The notes beneath the pieces are model-generated. The model saw only the letters and a list, made by a program, of their open reading frames with translations. It made no database searches and was not told the DNA's origin. The translations under genes and the position numbers were made by a program. This document shows, in pieces, positions 6,989 through 7,240 of a DNA stretch of 7,240 bases. Each line of letters opens with the position of its first letter. Within the stretch, counting starts at the first letter, position 1. The stretch is from NCBI GenBank assembly GCA_030599445.1, contig JAUVOA010000073.1, positions 1-7,240 of the forward strand. Reading direction: 5' to 3'. Origin of the DNA: Atribacterota bacterium. Lineage in GTDB: Bacteria; Atribacterota; Phoenicimicrobiia; Phoenicimicrobiales; Phoenicimicrobiaceae.

Positions 6989-7240
6989 AATGAAATATAA
7001 GTCATTGTTTATAATTTATTACTCTCTGAACCCCTTTGTTCATAAAGTTTTCAAATCTCCTTCAGGAATACCCTTAAAACGCACGAAAAGTGCATTTAAA
7101 GTGCCCTTAAATTAAATCTCTTCTGAAACCCTTATTTTACAAGGCTTTCCTGCTTGCTATTTCCTCGCAAACCTTGCCCGGAAGGTTATTAATATTTAAC
7201 CGTTATAAATTTTTTATTTCCTATATTGGCGTATAGAAAT
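6989..7240. other. Non-coding region after xylB with short repeats and small inverted repeats
   Basis: No convincing gene is seen on either strand in these 252 bases. The + strand turns pyrimidine-rich from about 7012, unlike the purine-rich coding strands before it. Visible elements are the hairpin-like GCAC-GAAAA-GTGC (7081-7093), a second GTGC at 7101-7104, CCCTTAAA at 7071-7078 and CCCTTAAAT at 7104-7112, similar CTGAACCCC and CTGAAACCC words near 7026 and 7123, and a perfect 6-base inverted repeat AACCTT / AAGGTT (7170-7175 and 7182-7187). None is a classical terminator because no T-run follows a strong stem. It could be a degenerate intergenic repeat element, the decayed end of a reverse-strand gene, or simply spacer. 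Confidence 0.4.
7170..7187. repeat. Short inverted repeat AACCTT-(6)-AAGGTT
   Basis: Perfect 6-base arms surround a GCCCGG loop, which is itself partly self-complementary. An AT-rich stretch without a T-run follows, so it is not a standard terminator on the + strand. Nearby CAAGG (7140-7144) could pair with CCTTG (7172-7176) as an alternative fold. Function unknown. Confidence 0.35.

Noticed and set aside
6989..7006. AATGA ... TCATT inverted repeat right after xylB as a terminator
   Set aside because: The stem has only 5 mostly A/T pairs and no clear T-run follows, so it is too weak to call.
7002..7043. Short reverse-strand frame of 13 codons, with AAGGAG-like bases (complement of 7057-7062) upstream
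   Set aside because: It is very short, the spacer of 13 bases is long, and the peptide has no recognisable character.
6989..7240. Search for the missing C-terminal part of the UroD remnant (FHGG, APGGGY motifs) downstream of xylB, as expected if the xylose block had been inserted into that gene
   Set aside because: No such motif is seen in this stretch on the + strand, so a simple insertion that split one gene is not supported within the window.

Overview
The window reads as part of a low-GC bacterial chromosome, probably an anaerobe. All supported genes lie on the + strand. The phylum cannot be fixed from the sequence alone. Low-GC Firmicutes-like groups (Halanaerobiales, Thermoanaerobacterales) or Atribacterota would fit the AT-rich codons, the GGAG-type ribosome sites and the gene types, but this is inference.

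The left part (about 1-3030) is a cluster of proteins of the uroporphyrinogen decarboxylase (UroD) superfamily, the fold also used by methylcobalamin:coenzyme M methyltransferases (MtaA/MtbA). It holds the C-terminal 93 codons of one member (2-283), a complete 451-453 residue divergent member (stop at 1675), a complete 337-residue MtaA-like member with an H-x-C ... C zinc signature (1828-2841), and a short decayed piece of a further member (about 2854-3012). None looks like a housekeeping HemE. A role in corrinoid-dependent methyl transfer or demethylation is the more likely one, but no corrinoid-binding protein is in view.

The right part (3032-6988) is a D-xylose-type catabolic block. It holds a ROK-family transcription regulator of XylR type, a short and divergent xylose isomerase, and a clear xylulokinase. 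The isomerase would turn an aldose (probably D-xylose) into the ketose. The kinase would make the ketose 5-phosphate for the pentose phosphate pathway, and the ROK protein would control the pair. A TATAAT box and an imperfect inverted repeat just upstream of xylA make a plausible regulated promoter.

The border between the two blocks falls near 3010-3030, where the UroD remnant loses its similarity about 20 bases before the regulator start. The 252 bases after xylB (6989-7240) show no convincing gene. They are pyrimidine-rich on the + strand and carry short repeats and small inverted repeats. The main points for follow-up are the UroD remnant, the isomerase with a predicted metal-ligand change (Asp to His) and a 9-residue insertion, and the pairing of UroD/methyltransferase-like genes with pentose catabolism.
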